A DNA stretch of 8,547 nt, from contig CAYRXU010000016.1 of NCBI GenBank assembly GCA_964428325.1, positions 1-8,547 of the forward strand, read 5' to 3'. Shown here piece by piece: positions 1-5,484 of the stretch (positions are counted from its first letter, which is position 1; the number at the start of each line of letters is the position of its first letter). The DNA comes from JBBSZK01 sp964428325. GTDB lineage: Archaea > Nanobdellota > Nanobdellia > Pacearchaeales > GW2011-AR1. The notes beneath the pieces are model-generated. The model searched no databases, was not told the DNA's origin, and saw only the letters and a list, made by a program, of their open reading frames with translations. The translations under genes were made by a program, and so were the position numbers.

Positions 1-350
1 TACGTAAGGCGCAAAAGATTCTTGACAGTGGAGCAGCTCTAAAGCAGTTCACAAAGATTATTGAAGCTCAAGGTGGCTCGGTGCGCGATCTCAAAGTTGG
101 CAAGTACAAACACGTTCTCACTGCTTCACATCGTGGACGCGTCTCAGAAGTCCATAATCGACAAGTCAACATAATGGCTCGTATTGCAGGCAGCCCTCAA
201 GACAAGGCGGCAGGGCTATACCTTCATGCACATCTAGGCGATCATGTAGAAAAGGGCGATCCGTTAATAACTTGTTACGCCGAGTCGAGAGTAAGGCTCA
301 AGGATGCCATTGACTTCGCACATACAAATAGTATAATCGAGATTGAATAA
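1..350 (+). CDS. deoA: AMP phosphorylase (archaeal DeoA-like), C-terminal fragment
   Basis: The reading frame is open from position 3 with no start in the window, so the 5' part lies outside. The visible ~115 residues match the C-terminal domain of the thymidine/AMP phosphorylase family: a 'SGAAL..F..II.AQGG' segment at the left edge, then a beta-rich segment with 'AGSPQDKAAGL' and 'HLGDHVEKGDPL', typical of the small C-terminal domain of these enzymes. Archaeal members phosphorolyse AMP, CMP or UMP to ribose-1,5-bisphosphate plus free base, feeding ribose-1,5-bisphosphate isomerase and form III RuBisCO in the nucleotide salvage pathway. That assignment comes from family knowledge: the substrate-determining N-terminal part is not visible, so thymidine phosphorylase remains possible. 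The stop lies 1 nt before the TATA box of the next gene. Confidence 0.85.
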   Translation, partial: RKAQKILDSGAALKQFTKIIEAQGGSVRDLKVGKYKHVLTASHRGRVSEVHNRQVNIMARIAGSPQDKAAGLYLHAHLGDHVEKGDPLITCYAESRVRLKDAIDFAHTNSIIEIE

Positions 351-360
351 TTTTAAATAC
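351..360 (+). promoter_or_regulatory. TATA box (box A) of the small helical protein gene
   Basis: The sequence TTTTAAATAC has its TTTAAA core at 352-357, centred about 26 nt before the ATG at 381. That places the transcription start at or next to the ATG, giving a leaderless mRNA. There is no Shine-Dalgarno sequence in the gap. Confidence 0.7.
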
Positions 361-380
361 TTCAACTCCAGAAACCAATT

Positions 381-662
381 ATGGCCCCACGAATAAAAAA
401 AGATGCGAATTACATGAACGGTCTTGTTGATTATGCAAAGAGAAACTTACAGAAGGGCTACAATAAAGACTCATTGAAGTGGGCTCTTGTTAACCAGGGC
501 CACTCTAAGATGGAAGTGGAAAAGGCCCTTGCACAAGCGTCTTCAGAGGTTGAGACACAGCGTGCAAAGCAGCCTATTTCGCAGCCAACAGTTGCCCCTG
601 CAGTTGAAGTGCAAGTCGAACCAGAACAACCTAAATCTTTCTGGAAGAGAATGTTTGGATAA
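381..662 (+). CDS. Small helical protein of unknown function with Pro/Glu linker and basic tail
   Basis: This is a 93-residue protein I cannot assign to a named family. Residues 1-55 look like a compact helical unit: 'YAKRNLQKGYNKDSLKWAL' followed by 'GHSKMEVEKALAQA', two amphipathic helices separated by a 'KGY' turn. Short helical units of this style are frequent in DPANN archaea, often fused to membrane proteins (from memory, not checked). Residues 60-85 are a linker rich in Pro, Val, Gln and Glu. The protein ends in an aromatic-basic tail, 'FWKRMFG', which could be an amphipathic membrane or partner hook. There is no signal peptide or transmembrane segment. The start is fixed by a TATA box about 26 nt upstream. 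The gene converges on mazG with only 2 nt between the stops. Confidence 0.75.
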   Translation: MAPRIKKDANYMNGLVDYAKRNLQKGYNKDSLKWALVNQGHSKMEVEKALAQASSEVETQRAKQPISQPTVAPAVEVQVEPEQPKSFWKRMFG

Positions 663-664
663 AA

Positions 665-973
665 TTAGTTCTTTCCACGTATTGCAGTATCTCTTTTATA
701 CAGCTTATCCACAACATTTCTGAATGATTCATCCAAGTCAATGTTAAGTGAGTTGGCCATGCAGCATAGAGTTACGATAATGTCTGCAATTTCGTCACCA
801 ACTTCTTTCACGTCTTCCTGATTCTTCTTCTTTTTTGGTCCAAAACGATGATTAAGTTCTCGAGCAAGCTCTCCTGTTTCTTCACTCAATCGGGCCATCA
901 TCTCTAGGGGTTTCCAATATTCTGCTCTAGCATGCTTGAACCAGTCATCAACAGCTTTTTGTTCTTTTTCCAT
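665..973 (-). CDS. MazG-type nucleotide pyrophosphohydrolase
   Basis: A 102-residue single-domain protein of the all-alpha NTP pyrophosphohydrolase (MazG/dCTPase-like) superfamily, which converts (d)NTPs, often damaged or non-canonical ones, to NMP plus pyrophosphate. The divalent-metal motif is visible: E32-x-x-E35 in 'EETGEL' on one helix and E61-x-x-D64 in 'DEIADII' on the next, separated by a lysine-rich turn ('GPKKKKNQ', 45-52). The length matches one MazG domain; dimers or tetramers are usual in the family. Substrate cannot be read from the sequence. A TATA-like element (TTATTAAT, 993-1000) sits about 24 nt before the ATG, so the mRNA is probably leaderless and separate from the upstream tRNA. 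Start at ATG 971-973. Confidence 0.85.
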   Translation of the reverse strand: MEKEQKAVDDWFKHARAEYWKPLEMMARLSEETGELARELNHRFGPKKKKNQEDVKEVGDEIADIIVTLCCMANSLNIDLDESFRNVVDKLYKRDTAIRGKN

Positions 974-992
974 AATCGCCCATGTTTGATAA

Positions 993-1000
993 ATTAATAA
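993..1000 (-). promoter_or_regulatory. TATA-like element of mazG
   Basis: On the minus strand this reads TTATTAAT. Its centre is about 23.5 nt upstream of the mazG ATG, in the 44-nt gap between tRNA-Ser and the gene. It is a weaker match to the archaeal consensus than the other TATA boxes here. Confidence 0.45.
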
Positions 1001-1017
1001 GGATTTAGATAGTTAAA

Positions 1018-1099
1018 CGCCCGGACCCGGAATCGAACCGGGATATCCCGAAGGAAACTGGTTCTCAAGACCAGCGCAGTACCATTGTGCCATCCGGGC
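1018..1099 (-). tRNA. tRNA-Ser (anticodon UGA)
   Basis: Read on the minus strand, the 82-nt sequence folds into a type II (long variable arm) tRNA. The acceptor stem is GCCCGGA with TCCGGGC, followed by discriminator G73, the usual serine identity base. U8 is present. The D arm has a short GCA/TGC stem and the conserved GG in the loop. The anticodon stem is CTGGT/ACCAG with loop CTTGAGA, giving anticodon TGA (reads UCA). The variable arm is TCC-TTCG-GGA, a UUCG tetraloop hairpin. The T arm is CCCGG-TTCGATT-CCGGG. CCA is not encoded and no intron is present. Shifting the ends by one base (CGCCCGG/CCGGGCG) also pairs, but would put A instead of U at position 8. Confidence 0.95.
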
Positions 1100-1121
1100 G
1101 TGTTGATATGAAAGAAGGCTA

Positions 1122-1130
1122 CTTTTAAAG
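1122..1130 (-). promoter_or_regulatory. TATA box of tRNA-Ser
   Basis: CTTTAAAAG on the minus strand is centred about 26 nt upstream of the tRNA 5' end. The element contains the TAA stop codon (1125-1127) of the upstream NUDIX gene, so the tRNA promoter is built into the end of a coding region. Confidence 0.7.
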
Positions 1131-1598
1131 CTTGCTGACAGGATGATAATCCCGGATGTCAACCTGCTTTTTTGTGAGTGCAAAATGCACTCTCTTCTCA
1201 TTGAAAATACGAATTGCTTCCTTTGCAAACGCAAGCATATCTTTCTCAGCGGCTTCATAAGTGTACCATCCTCCTGTTCCTTCTTCAGTGTCTATAGGTG
1301 TACCCTCGCCCTTGGCGTGCAAAAGCATGACAATCTTGTGCTGATTTATTTCTGCATTCATCAATTCACAAAAACCGTAATGCGTAAATTCTCCTTCAAC
1401 TTTAATGCCTGTCTCTTCAAACACTTCTCTCCTAGCGGCTTCATGGCTCAATTCTCCAAGTTGCACACCTCCTCCAGGAATACATAATGATCCGGCAAAA
1501 TGACCTACCTTCAGCCGCGTAAGAAGAATCTCTCCTTTAGAATTTGTCACAAGGGCATTAGCGTTAACCTTGACAGGTTTCGTTATGCCCACTTCCAT
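1125..1598 (-). CDS. NUDIX hydrolase
   Basis: A 157-residue NUDIX-fold pyrophosphohydrolase. The complete Nudix box G-x5-E-x7-R-E-V-x-E-E-x-G-I is present at about residues 43-65 (starting 'GGVQLGE', ending 'REVFEETGI'), carrying the metal-binding glutamates. It is preceded by 'GSLCIPGGG', the usual strand leading into the box. The family cleaves nucleoside diphosphates linked to another moiety (oxidised dNTPs, ADP-ribose, NADH, sugar nucleotides, capped RNA); no substrate-specific signature is recognisable. Length is normal for a single-domain member. It has its own TATA box 25-26 nt before the ATG and is therefore probably transcribed separately from the phosphatase gene 57 nt upstream. Its stop overlaps the tRNA promoter. 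Confidence 0.93.
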   Translation of the reverse strand: MEVGITKPVKVNANALVTNSKGEILLTRLKVGHFAGSLCIPGGGVQLGELSHEAARREVFEETGIKVEGEFTHYGFCELMNAEINQHKIVMLLHAKGEGTPIDTEEGTGGWYTYEAAEKDMLAFAKEAIRIFNEKRVHFALTKKQVDIRDYHPVSKL

Positions 1599-1620
1599 TT
1601 CTTAAGAGATACAGCTCGGC

Positions 1621-1626
1621 TTATAA
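1621..1626 (-). promoter_or_regulatory. TATA box of the NUDIX gene
   Basis: TTATAA on the minus strand is centred about 25.5 nt upstream of the ATG at 1598, the same geometry as the other leaderless starts in the window. No Shine-Dalgarno site is seen. Confidence 0.65.
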
Positions 1627-1655
1627 TGATTATTGTACCGAAATGTAGATCCTTT

Positions 1656-2264
1656 TTAATCCTGCTTTTGAAAATCGATGTTATTAACGTACTTTATCTG
1701 ATGCCCTTTTTTATATCTCTTATCAAAATCAACTAAGGTTAAAGAGCAATGATCGATGAAAAGATTGAGGACAGATTTTTCTATATCCGTTCCGATTAAG
1801 TCGCCAATGAGCACCTTAAGAAAAGCACCGTGGGATACGACAAGTATGTTCAAATTAGAATATTTCTTATTTTTCATCAAGTCTTGCAAGAATTTTCTTC
1901 CTCTCTCCCTCACTTCCATTAGATTTTCTCCTTCAGGTGCCTTTCTAGTCTCAAATGTACCTTCGAGGCTATCCCAGCTAACTTCATTGTCCTTTTTGCC
2001 TTCCCAGAGTCCATTTCCTTTCTCTCTGACGAGTTTGCTGTAAATTATCTCTTTATCTAAAACCTTGTTTATCTCCTCAGACGTAGTCTTGCACCTTGGC
2101 GAGTCACTTGAAATTATCAAGTCTATTCTCTCTCTCATTAGTCTCTCTCTAAGATCTTCTATCTGGAGCATTCCTTTGTCAGTTATATCTCCATGGCTGT
2201 GCATTTGTACCCTCTTTTCGACATTTATTGAGGTTTCGGCGTGCCTTGTAAAAAATAGTTTCAT
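1656..2264 (-). CDS. Histidine phosphatase family protein (phosphoglycerate mutase-like)
   Basis: A 202-residue branch-1 histidine phosphatase. The N-terminal 'FTRHAET' supplies the catalytic histidine (His8) and arginine of the RHG motif. 'SSDSPRCKTT' (52-61) is the usual second-arginine strand. 'PEGENLMEVRER' is the acidic substrate-loop segment, and 'VVSHG' near residue 145 holds the second catalytic histidine. The fold hydrolyses phosphate esters through a phosphohistidine; known substrates range from sugar phosphates to nucleotides and alpha-ribazole phosphate, so the substrate is open. It is the third gene of a minus-strand operon, starting 5 nt after the nucleotidyltransferase stop, with neither its own well-placed TATA box nor a Shine-Dalgarno site. 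Translation probably depends on termination-reinitiation from the upstream gene. Confidence 0.9.
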   Translation of the reverse strand: MKLFFTRHAETSINVEKRVQMHSHGDITDKGMLQIEDLRERLMRERIDLIISSDSPRCKTTSEEINKVLDKEIIYSKLVREKGNGLWEGKKDNEVSWDSLEGTFETRKAPEGENLMEVRERGRKFLQDLMKNKKYSNLNILVVSHGAFLKVLIGDLIGTDIEKSVLNLFIDHCSLTLVDFDKRYKKGHQIKYVNNIDFQKQD

Positions 2265-2269
2265 GTTTA

Positions 2270-3646
2270 TCAGATTAAATTATTTGCTTGTGAGTTTCCG
2301 CCTTCCAGAGCAGAAATCGCTACCTCTTTATATCTTTTCTCTAGTGCCGGGTCTTCTGCTATACTAGTAAGCGTCTCCCTCGAAACTTTCTTATTTCTAG
2401 CTACAACTCTCAAAATGTATCCGTACCCTTTCTCTTTGGCTATGCCTGTTCCTATCTCGTGAAGGATTCTTGGTCCCACGAGCGGACTGCACGCAATGGA
2501 ACACAAGGTTCCCCAATCCGTTGAGGAGGAGTATCTATTCGCCACTGCATTGAATGCCCTTCGTTGATCGGAGTTTGTTGCTCCCCACAGGGAAGCAACT
2601 CTAACATTAACGTCTTCGCAAGGAATTTGCATTCTATCTCCTTCAGAAGTTTCACTATTTATTGCTTCAAGGAATTTGCTTTGCCATTCTTCTCCTTTTA
2701 TCTGTGCAGCTCTTTTTATGGTCTCGCCGAAAGCAACATCTGCTGCTTTTCTTACTCTTGACGAATATTTCGTAAATTGATCCACTATCTCTGTGTTGAC
2801 GGGATAACCAAATTCTCTCCTTAGAGACTCCATCATTTCCTTATCTAGAATCGTCAGGCCTCTTTGCGGAGTCCCTTTATTCACCTTCAACGCGTCAGTT
2901 CGAATTTCTATGAGCGCGTTTACAGCTTCAAGACTCAATCCAAATTGCCCTCCTGTGATAGATCCTTCCATAAATAGCCTTTCTAGACCTTCTTTAACTT
3001 TCGGCTGCTGGATTCCTGAGAGCGAAGAATCTCTGCCTTCCATCTTATTGCACAGCCGGTCATACCAGTAGAAGAACAGAAATTCTCTAGAACCGCCGGG
3101 ACAGTATTTTATGTTTGGAAATCCGGCTCGAGCTCTCTGCTTGAAATACTGATCGAAATACAACCTGTTGAATACTATATTTGCTATCTCTCTTTCTGGA
3201 GAGTCAAATCTTCTAACGCTCTTTTCAACTTCTTGTTTTATTTTGGCATCCCCTGCTAAAAATCTCGTTTCCAAAACTTGATTTCCTTCTACGAGACTAA
3301 CTTCAAGATATTTATCCACTTCTGCCAATGTTCCCCAGTGTGGCAAGTCGACCTTAGAAAATCCATAGGTGCCGAGACTTGCTTCAAATCGCTCTCTGAA
3401 TCTTCTTCCCTTCTTGGTCCTGACTCGTTCAGCGAGGAATACATCAGCATCAGAATCTCCCCCCGCAAATTCAAGTCTACTTGGTGAACCGTAAGAGAAA
3501 ACAGCCATATCGGGAGTACTATCCTGACCAAAAACCTCTGCCGCTGTCTTGCTATAGACTTCTCTAACAATTCCCTCAAATTTTAAGGACTCCCTATAGG
3601 TTCTGTGGGTTCCCCAGCACTCTCTCTGGCTAAGAATCTCTATCAT
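2270..3646 (-). CDS. GlnD-like nucleotidyltransferase lacking HD and ACT domains, with C-terminal helical region
   Basis: A 458-residue protein. Residues 50-71 carry the DNA polymerase beta-type nucleotidyltransferase motif: 'YGSPSR' followed by 'SDADVFL', with metal-binding D66 and D68. Two further landmarks recall the PII-uridylyltransferase GlnD/DUF294 family: 'LETRFLAGD' (125-133) and 'PNIKYCPGGSREF' (177-189), the latter resembling GlnD's 'N.K.GPGGLRD'. GlnD is about twice as long and ends in HD and tandem ACT domains; none is visible here. Instead, residues about 345-450 are helical, with 'ARNKKVSRETLTSIAEDP' resembling a leucine-rich-repeat-variant or HEAT-type unit. It probably transfers NMP to a protein or small molecule; the target is unknown. 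Its ATG overlaps the kinase stop by 4 nt (ATGA), implying translational coupling. Confidence 0.78.
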   Translation of the reverse strand: MIEILSQRECWGTHRTYRESLKFEGIVREVYSKTAAEVFGQDSTPDMAVFSYGSPSRLEFAGGDSDADVFLAERVRTKKGRRFRERFEASLGTYGFSKVDLPHWGTLAEVDKYLEVSLVEGNQVLETRFLAGDAKIKQEVEKSVRRFDSPEREIANIVFNRLYFDQYFKQRARAGFPNIKYCPGGSREFLFFYWYDRLCNKMEGRDSSLSGIQQPKVKEGLERLFMEGSITGGQFGLSLEAVNALIEIRTDALKVNKGTPQRGLTILDKEMMESLRREFGYPVNTEIVDQFTKYSSRVRKAADVAFGETIKRAAQIKGEEWQSKFLEAINSETSEGDRMQIPCEDVNVRVASLWGATNSDQRRAFNAVANRYSSSTDWGTLCSIACSPLVGPRILHEIGTGIAKEKGYGYILRVVARNKKVSRETLTSIAEDPALEKRYKEVAISALEGGNSQANNLI

Positions 3647-4257
3647 ATTTTCAGCGCCTCGATTATTCTCGCGGTTAAGATATCAGGGGTTGTGTCTGAG
3701 TTAACAAGATGTATCCCTTTTCTGGTCGCCGCGATATGCCTATATGCCTCTCTAATTCTTCGAATTGTCTCAGGGTTTTCATGAGGTGCTCTCCGGGTAT
3801 ACTTTCCAACCCTTGCTCTTCTCTCATCAACTCTCCTTAGAGACTCCTCAATCTCACATTCAAGTATAATACACTGATCTGGAATTATCACTCCTGCCTT
3901 GATGTTGATCTCTTCTGTTTCATCTAACCCCACTCTCCCCGATTCAAAAGCCATGCTCGTATAGATCCCCCTGTCCATCAAGACACGAGGCTTTACCATC
4001 TGCCCGAGAAGTCTCTTTTGTGTTTCCGCTCGGGCACGAGCCAGATCTATAACGTCTTGCCTATCAAAACCGTAAGCCTCTCTCCTCTCTCCCATCCTAC
4101 TCTTCCACACTCCTATCGCCTCCTTCATAGGAGAATACTCATTCAATTCATAGATTACATCACAATTTGGAGAAAGATAAGCTCTTAATCGTCCTATCTG
4201 AGTGGTCTTACCTGCGCCAACAGCACCCTCCAGGCAGATCACTTGTTGCTTTACCAT
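3643..4257 (-). CDS. P-loop nucleotide kinase, thymidylate kinase/deoxynucleoside kinase-like
   Basis: A 204-residue protein with Walker A 'GAVGAGKTT' near residues 12-20. The motif 'DRGIYTSMAF' corresponds to the DR-x-x-x-S signature of dTMP kinases and deoxynucleoside kinases. An arginine-rich LID region follows ('RRVDERRARVGKYTRR', then 'HENPETIRRI'), and 'LVNSDTTPD' near the end matches the usual final strand. This supports transfer of the ATP gamma-phosphate to a nucleotide or nucleoside; whether the acceptor is dTMP is not certain. The reading frame also allows a GTG start at 4278, but that codon touches the TATA box, while ATG 4255-4257 lies about 24.5 nt downstream of it, as expected for a leaderless start. 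First gene of the kinase-nucleotidyltransferase-phosphatase operon. Confidence 0.85.
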   Translation of the reverse strand: MVKQQVICLEGAVGAGKTTQIGRLRAYLSPNCDVIYELNEYSPMKEAIGVWKSRMGERREAYGFDRQDVIDLARARAETQKRLLGQMVKPRVLMDRGIYTSMAFESGRVGLDETEEINIKAGVIIPDQCIILECEIEESLRRVDERRARVGKYTRRAPHENPETIRRIREAYRHIAATRKGIHLVNSDTTPDILTARIIEALKI

Positions 4258-4278
4258 AAAATTACCCTGACTCTCCAC

Positions 4279-4284
4279 TTTTAA
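4279..4284 (-). promoter_or_regulatory. TATA box of the kinase-nucleotidyltransferase-phosphatase operon
   Basis: TTAAAA within GCTTAAAAGT on the minus strand is centred about 24.5 nt before ATG 4257. It is the only TATA box with this leaderless geometry that I found for the three-gene unit. Confidence 0.6.
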
Positions 4285-4344
4285 GCTTATCTCTACAGAT
4301 CCAAGCCAAGCTAAAAGACCTCATTTATTCAGAAGTAGAATCCT

Positions 4345-4361
4345 GTTGTGGCAAGCACAAC
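4345..4361. repeat. Short hairpin/dyad GTTGTG-n5-CACAAC upstream of the kinase operon
   Basis: Perfect 6-bp inverted arms (4345-4350 and 4356-4361) flank a 5-nt loop. The dyad lies in the 113-bp gap between the rpl12 stop and the kinase TATA box, about 70 nt upstream of that TATA box. It could be a regulator site, a secondary rpl12 termination hairpin, or chance: about two 6-bp arms at any fixed spacing are expected in a window of this length. Confidence 0.3.
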
Positions 4362-4364
4362 TAA

Positions 4365-4409
4365 GAAAAATCTCTTCGGATTAAAATAAAAATAAATTTA
4401 TCCGAAGAG
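4365..4409 (-). terminator. Terminator-like inverted repeat at the end of rpl12
   Basis: Ten-base perfect arms, CTCTTCGGAT and ATCCGAAGAG (plus-strand positions 4400-4409 and 4372-4381), flank an 18-nt A/T loop. Read on the minus strand they are followed by ATTTTTC, with further T runs in the loop. The upstream arm includes the last rpl12 codons and the start of the stop codon. T-tracts alone can terminate archaeal RNA polymerase; the hairpin may add 3'-end protection. Confidence 0.6.
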
Positions 4410-4685
4410 GCTTGCAAGACCAGCTGCTGATTCTTCCTGCTTCTTTTCTTCCTTCTTCTCTTCAGCTGCAGGAGCTGCATTTCCGCCAGCGGCAGGAGCT
4501 GCAACAGCAATCTGTGAGTTAGCAAGTTCAGCGGCAATGTCTACGCCATGTAGGCTTGCAATCAATGTCTTGACTTTAGCGTCATCAACATGTGCACCAG
4601 CGGCTTCAATCACTTTTCTCAAGTGTGTTTCATCGACTGGCTTGCCTAGCTTGTGTAGCAACAAAGCACCGTAAATGTATTCCAT
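4398..4685 (-). CDS. rpl12: Ribosomal stalk protein P1 (archaeal L12)
   Basis: A 95-residue acidic stalk protein. The N-terminal dimerisation domain begins 'MEYIYGALLLHKLGKPV', the archaeal P1 signature, and continues to about residue 60. A flexible Ala/Pro-rich hinge follows (about 62-75), then a charged Glu/Lys segment, then the conserved tail 'AAGLASLFG' that recruits translation factors. Dimers bind the C-terminal spine of P0/uL10 at the ribosomal GTPase centre. Its ATG shares one base with the rpl10 stop (TAATG), and a strong Shine-Dalgarno AGGAGGG lies 6 nt upstream inside rpl10. This fits the need for several copies per ribosome. Last gene of the operon, followed by a terminator-like inverted repeat. 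Confidence 0.97.
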   Translation of the reverse strand: MEYIYGALLLHKLGKPVDETHLRKVIEAAGAHVDDAKVKTLIASLHGVDIAAELANSQIAVAAPAAGGNAAPAAEEKKEEKKQEESAAGLASLFG

Positions 4686-5482
4686 TATTGACCCTCCTTT
4701 GTAGTTGTGTTAGCTTTATCATACAATGCAGTAAGTGCCTTCTCTTCCATTCCTGCTTTAGCCAAGAAGAACTTGACTGTCTGGTCAGTTGGATATTTGA
4801 CGTTAACTGCAAAACCAAGGGCCTTCTTGATGCTGTCTTTAAGATCTTCAAGTGCCTTCTCTTTATTGATAACAATACCGACATAGACTTTGCCATCTTT
4901 AGAGTCAAATGCAGCAATTGGCAAGAAACCTACCTTCATAGGACTTACGCCAAGTTTACCAAGAACGGCAGCTACGTTTTCTTTAATGGCTTCGCCTTGC
5001 TTAGCAACAACAGCACCCTTAGTAATCTCAAGCTTACCCTCTTTAACTGCAACCTTAAGGCCTACTCCAGACAATTCTGAAATAGCTGGACCAGGTACGA
5101 GGTCAGTTGGACCTGGCTGAATTTCAATATTCTCAGGAGCAATATCGCCTGCGCGCGCTTTGCTTGCAATCTGATTCTCGCTCAACATAGCGCTCAGTTC
5201 GAATGGTTCCATATCAGAGAAGAAAAATGCAATGTCTGCAGTCAAATGCTGTTCAAGCTCTTTCAAAGCAGGATTGCCCGTAGCCTCAATAGCCCTTATA
5301 GCCGCCGTCTTCTTCATCATAGTAACGTCAGCATGGCCACGTAGTTTCTTACGAATATCGTTGAACTGTCGACTCGGTAGTGATCTACATGAGGCAAGAA
5401 GGATCGTTCTATGCGCTTTCATTCTTGTTGCAACAGCTTTGACTTTAGCTACTTTCTCTGGCGAAGGAGCGTGTTTAGGCAT
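4685..5482 (-). CDS. rpl10: Ribosomal stalk base protein uL10 (P0), short form
   Basis: About 265 residues. The N-terminal rRNA-binding domain is recognisable ('RTILLASCRSLPSRQFNDIRKKLRG'), followed by 'LKELEQHLTADIAFFFSDMEPFEL' and the factor-binding insertion with 'PAISELSGVGLKVAVKEGKLEI'. Archaeal P0 usually runs to about 280-340 residues with several spine segments, each binding a P1 dimer, and an acidic tail ending in a P1-like 'GLGALFG'. Here the C-terminus shows a single spine-like helix ('YPTDQTVKFFLAKAGMEEKA' onward), then 'TTTKEGQ' and stop, with no such tail. Two starts are possible: ATG 5488 overlaps the rpl1 stop (ATGA) but leaves only 2 nt after the AAGGA site, whereas ATG 5482 has an 8-nt spacing, as in rpl1, and is preferred. 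Confidence 0.95.
   Translation of the reverse strand: MPKHAPSPEKVAKVKAVATRMKAHRTILLASCRSLPSRQFNDIRKKLRGHADVTMMKKTAAIRAIEATGNPALKELEQHLTADIAFFFSDMEPFELSAMLSENQIASKARAGDIAPENIEIQPGPTDLVPGPAISELSGVGLKVAVKEGKLEITKGAVVAKQGEAIKENVAAVLGKLGVSPMKVGFLPIAAFDSKDGKVYVGIVINKEKALEDLKDSIKKALGFAVNVKYPTDQTVKFFLAKAGMEEKALTALYDKANTTTKEGQ
4692..4698 (-). promoter_or_regulatory. Shine-Dalgarno site of rpl12
   Basis: AGGAGGG on the minus strand lies inside the last codons of rpl10 and ends 6 nt before the rpl12 ATG. It is the strongest ribosome binding site in the window, consistent with high P1 output. Confidence 0.75.
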
Positions 5483-5484
5483 GC

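Noticed and set aside
1013..1258. Minus-strand open frame across tRNA-Ser and the NUDIX 3' end
   Set aside because: It reads through a well-formed tRNA and is out of frame with the NUDIX gene.
2065..2367. Plus-strand hydrophobic open frame opposite the phosphatase
   Set aside because: The apparent hydrophobicity comes from the antisense of AGA- and GAG-rich codons; the minus-strand gene has complete catalytic motifs.
1656..4257. Known CBASS-like defence operon
   Set aside because: The nucleotidyltransferase resembles GlnD rather than CD-NTases, and no effector, Cap2/Cap3 or HORMA gene is present.
4258..4278. GTG start at 4278 for the kinase
   Set aside because: It touches the TATA box, while ATG 4257 has the correct leaderless spacing and begins just before the P-loop strand.
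4592..5120. Plus-strand open frames across rpl10 and rpl12
   Set aside because: They are antisense shadows of clearly conserved ribosomal genes, with no promoter or family resemblance.
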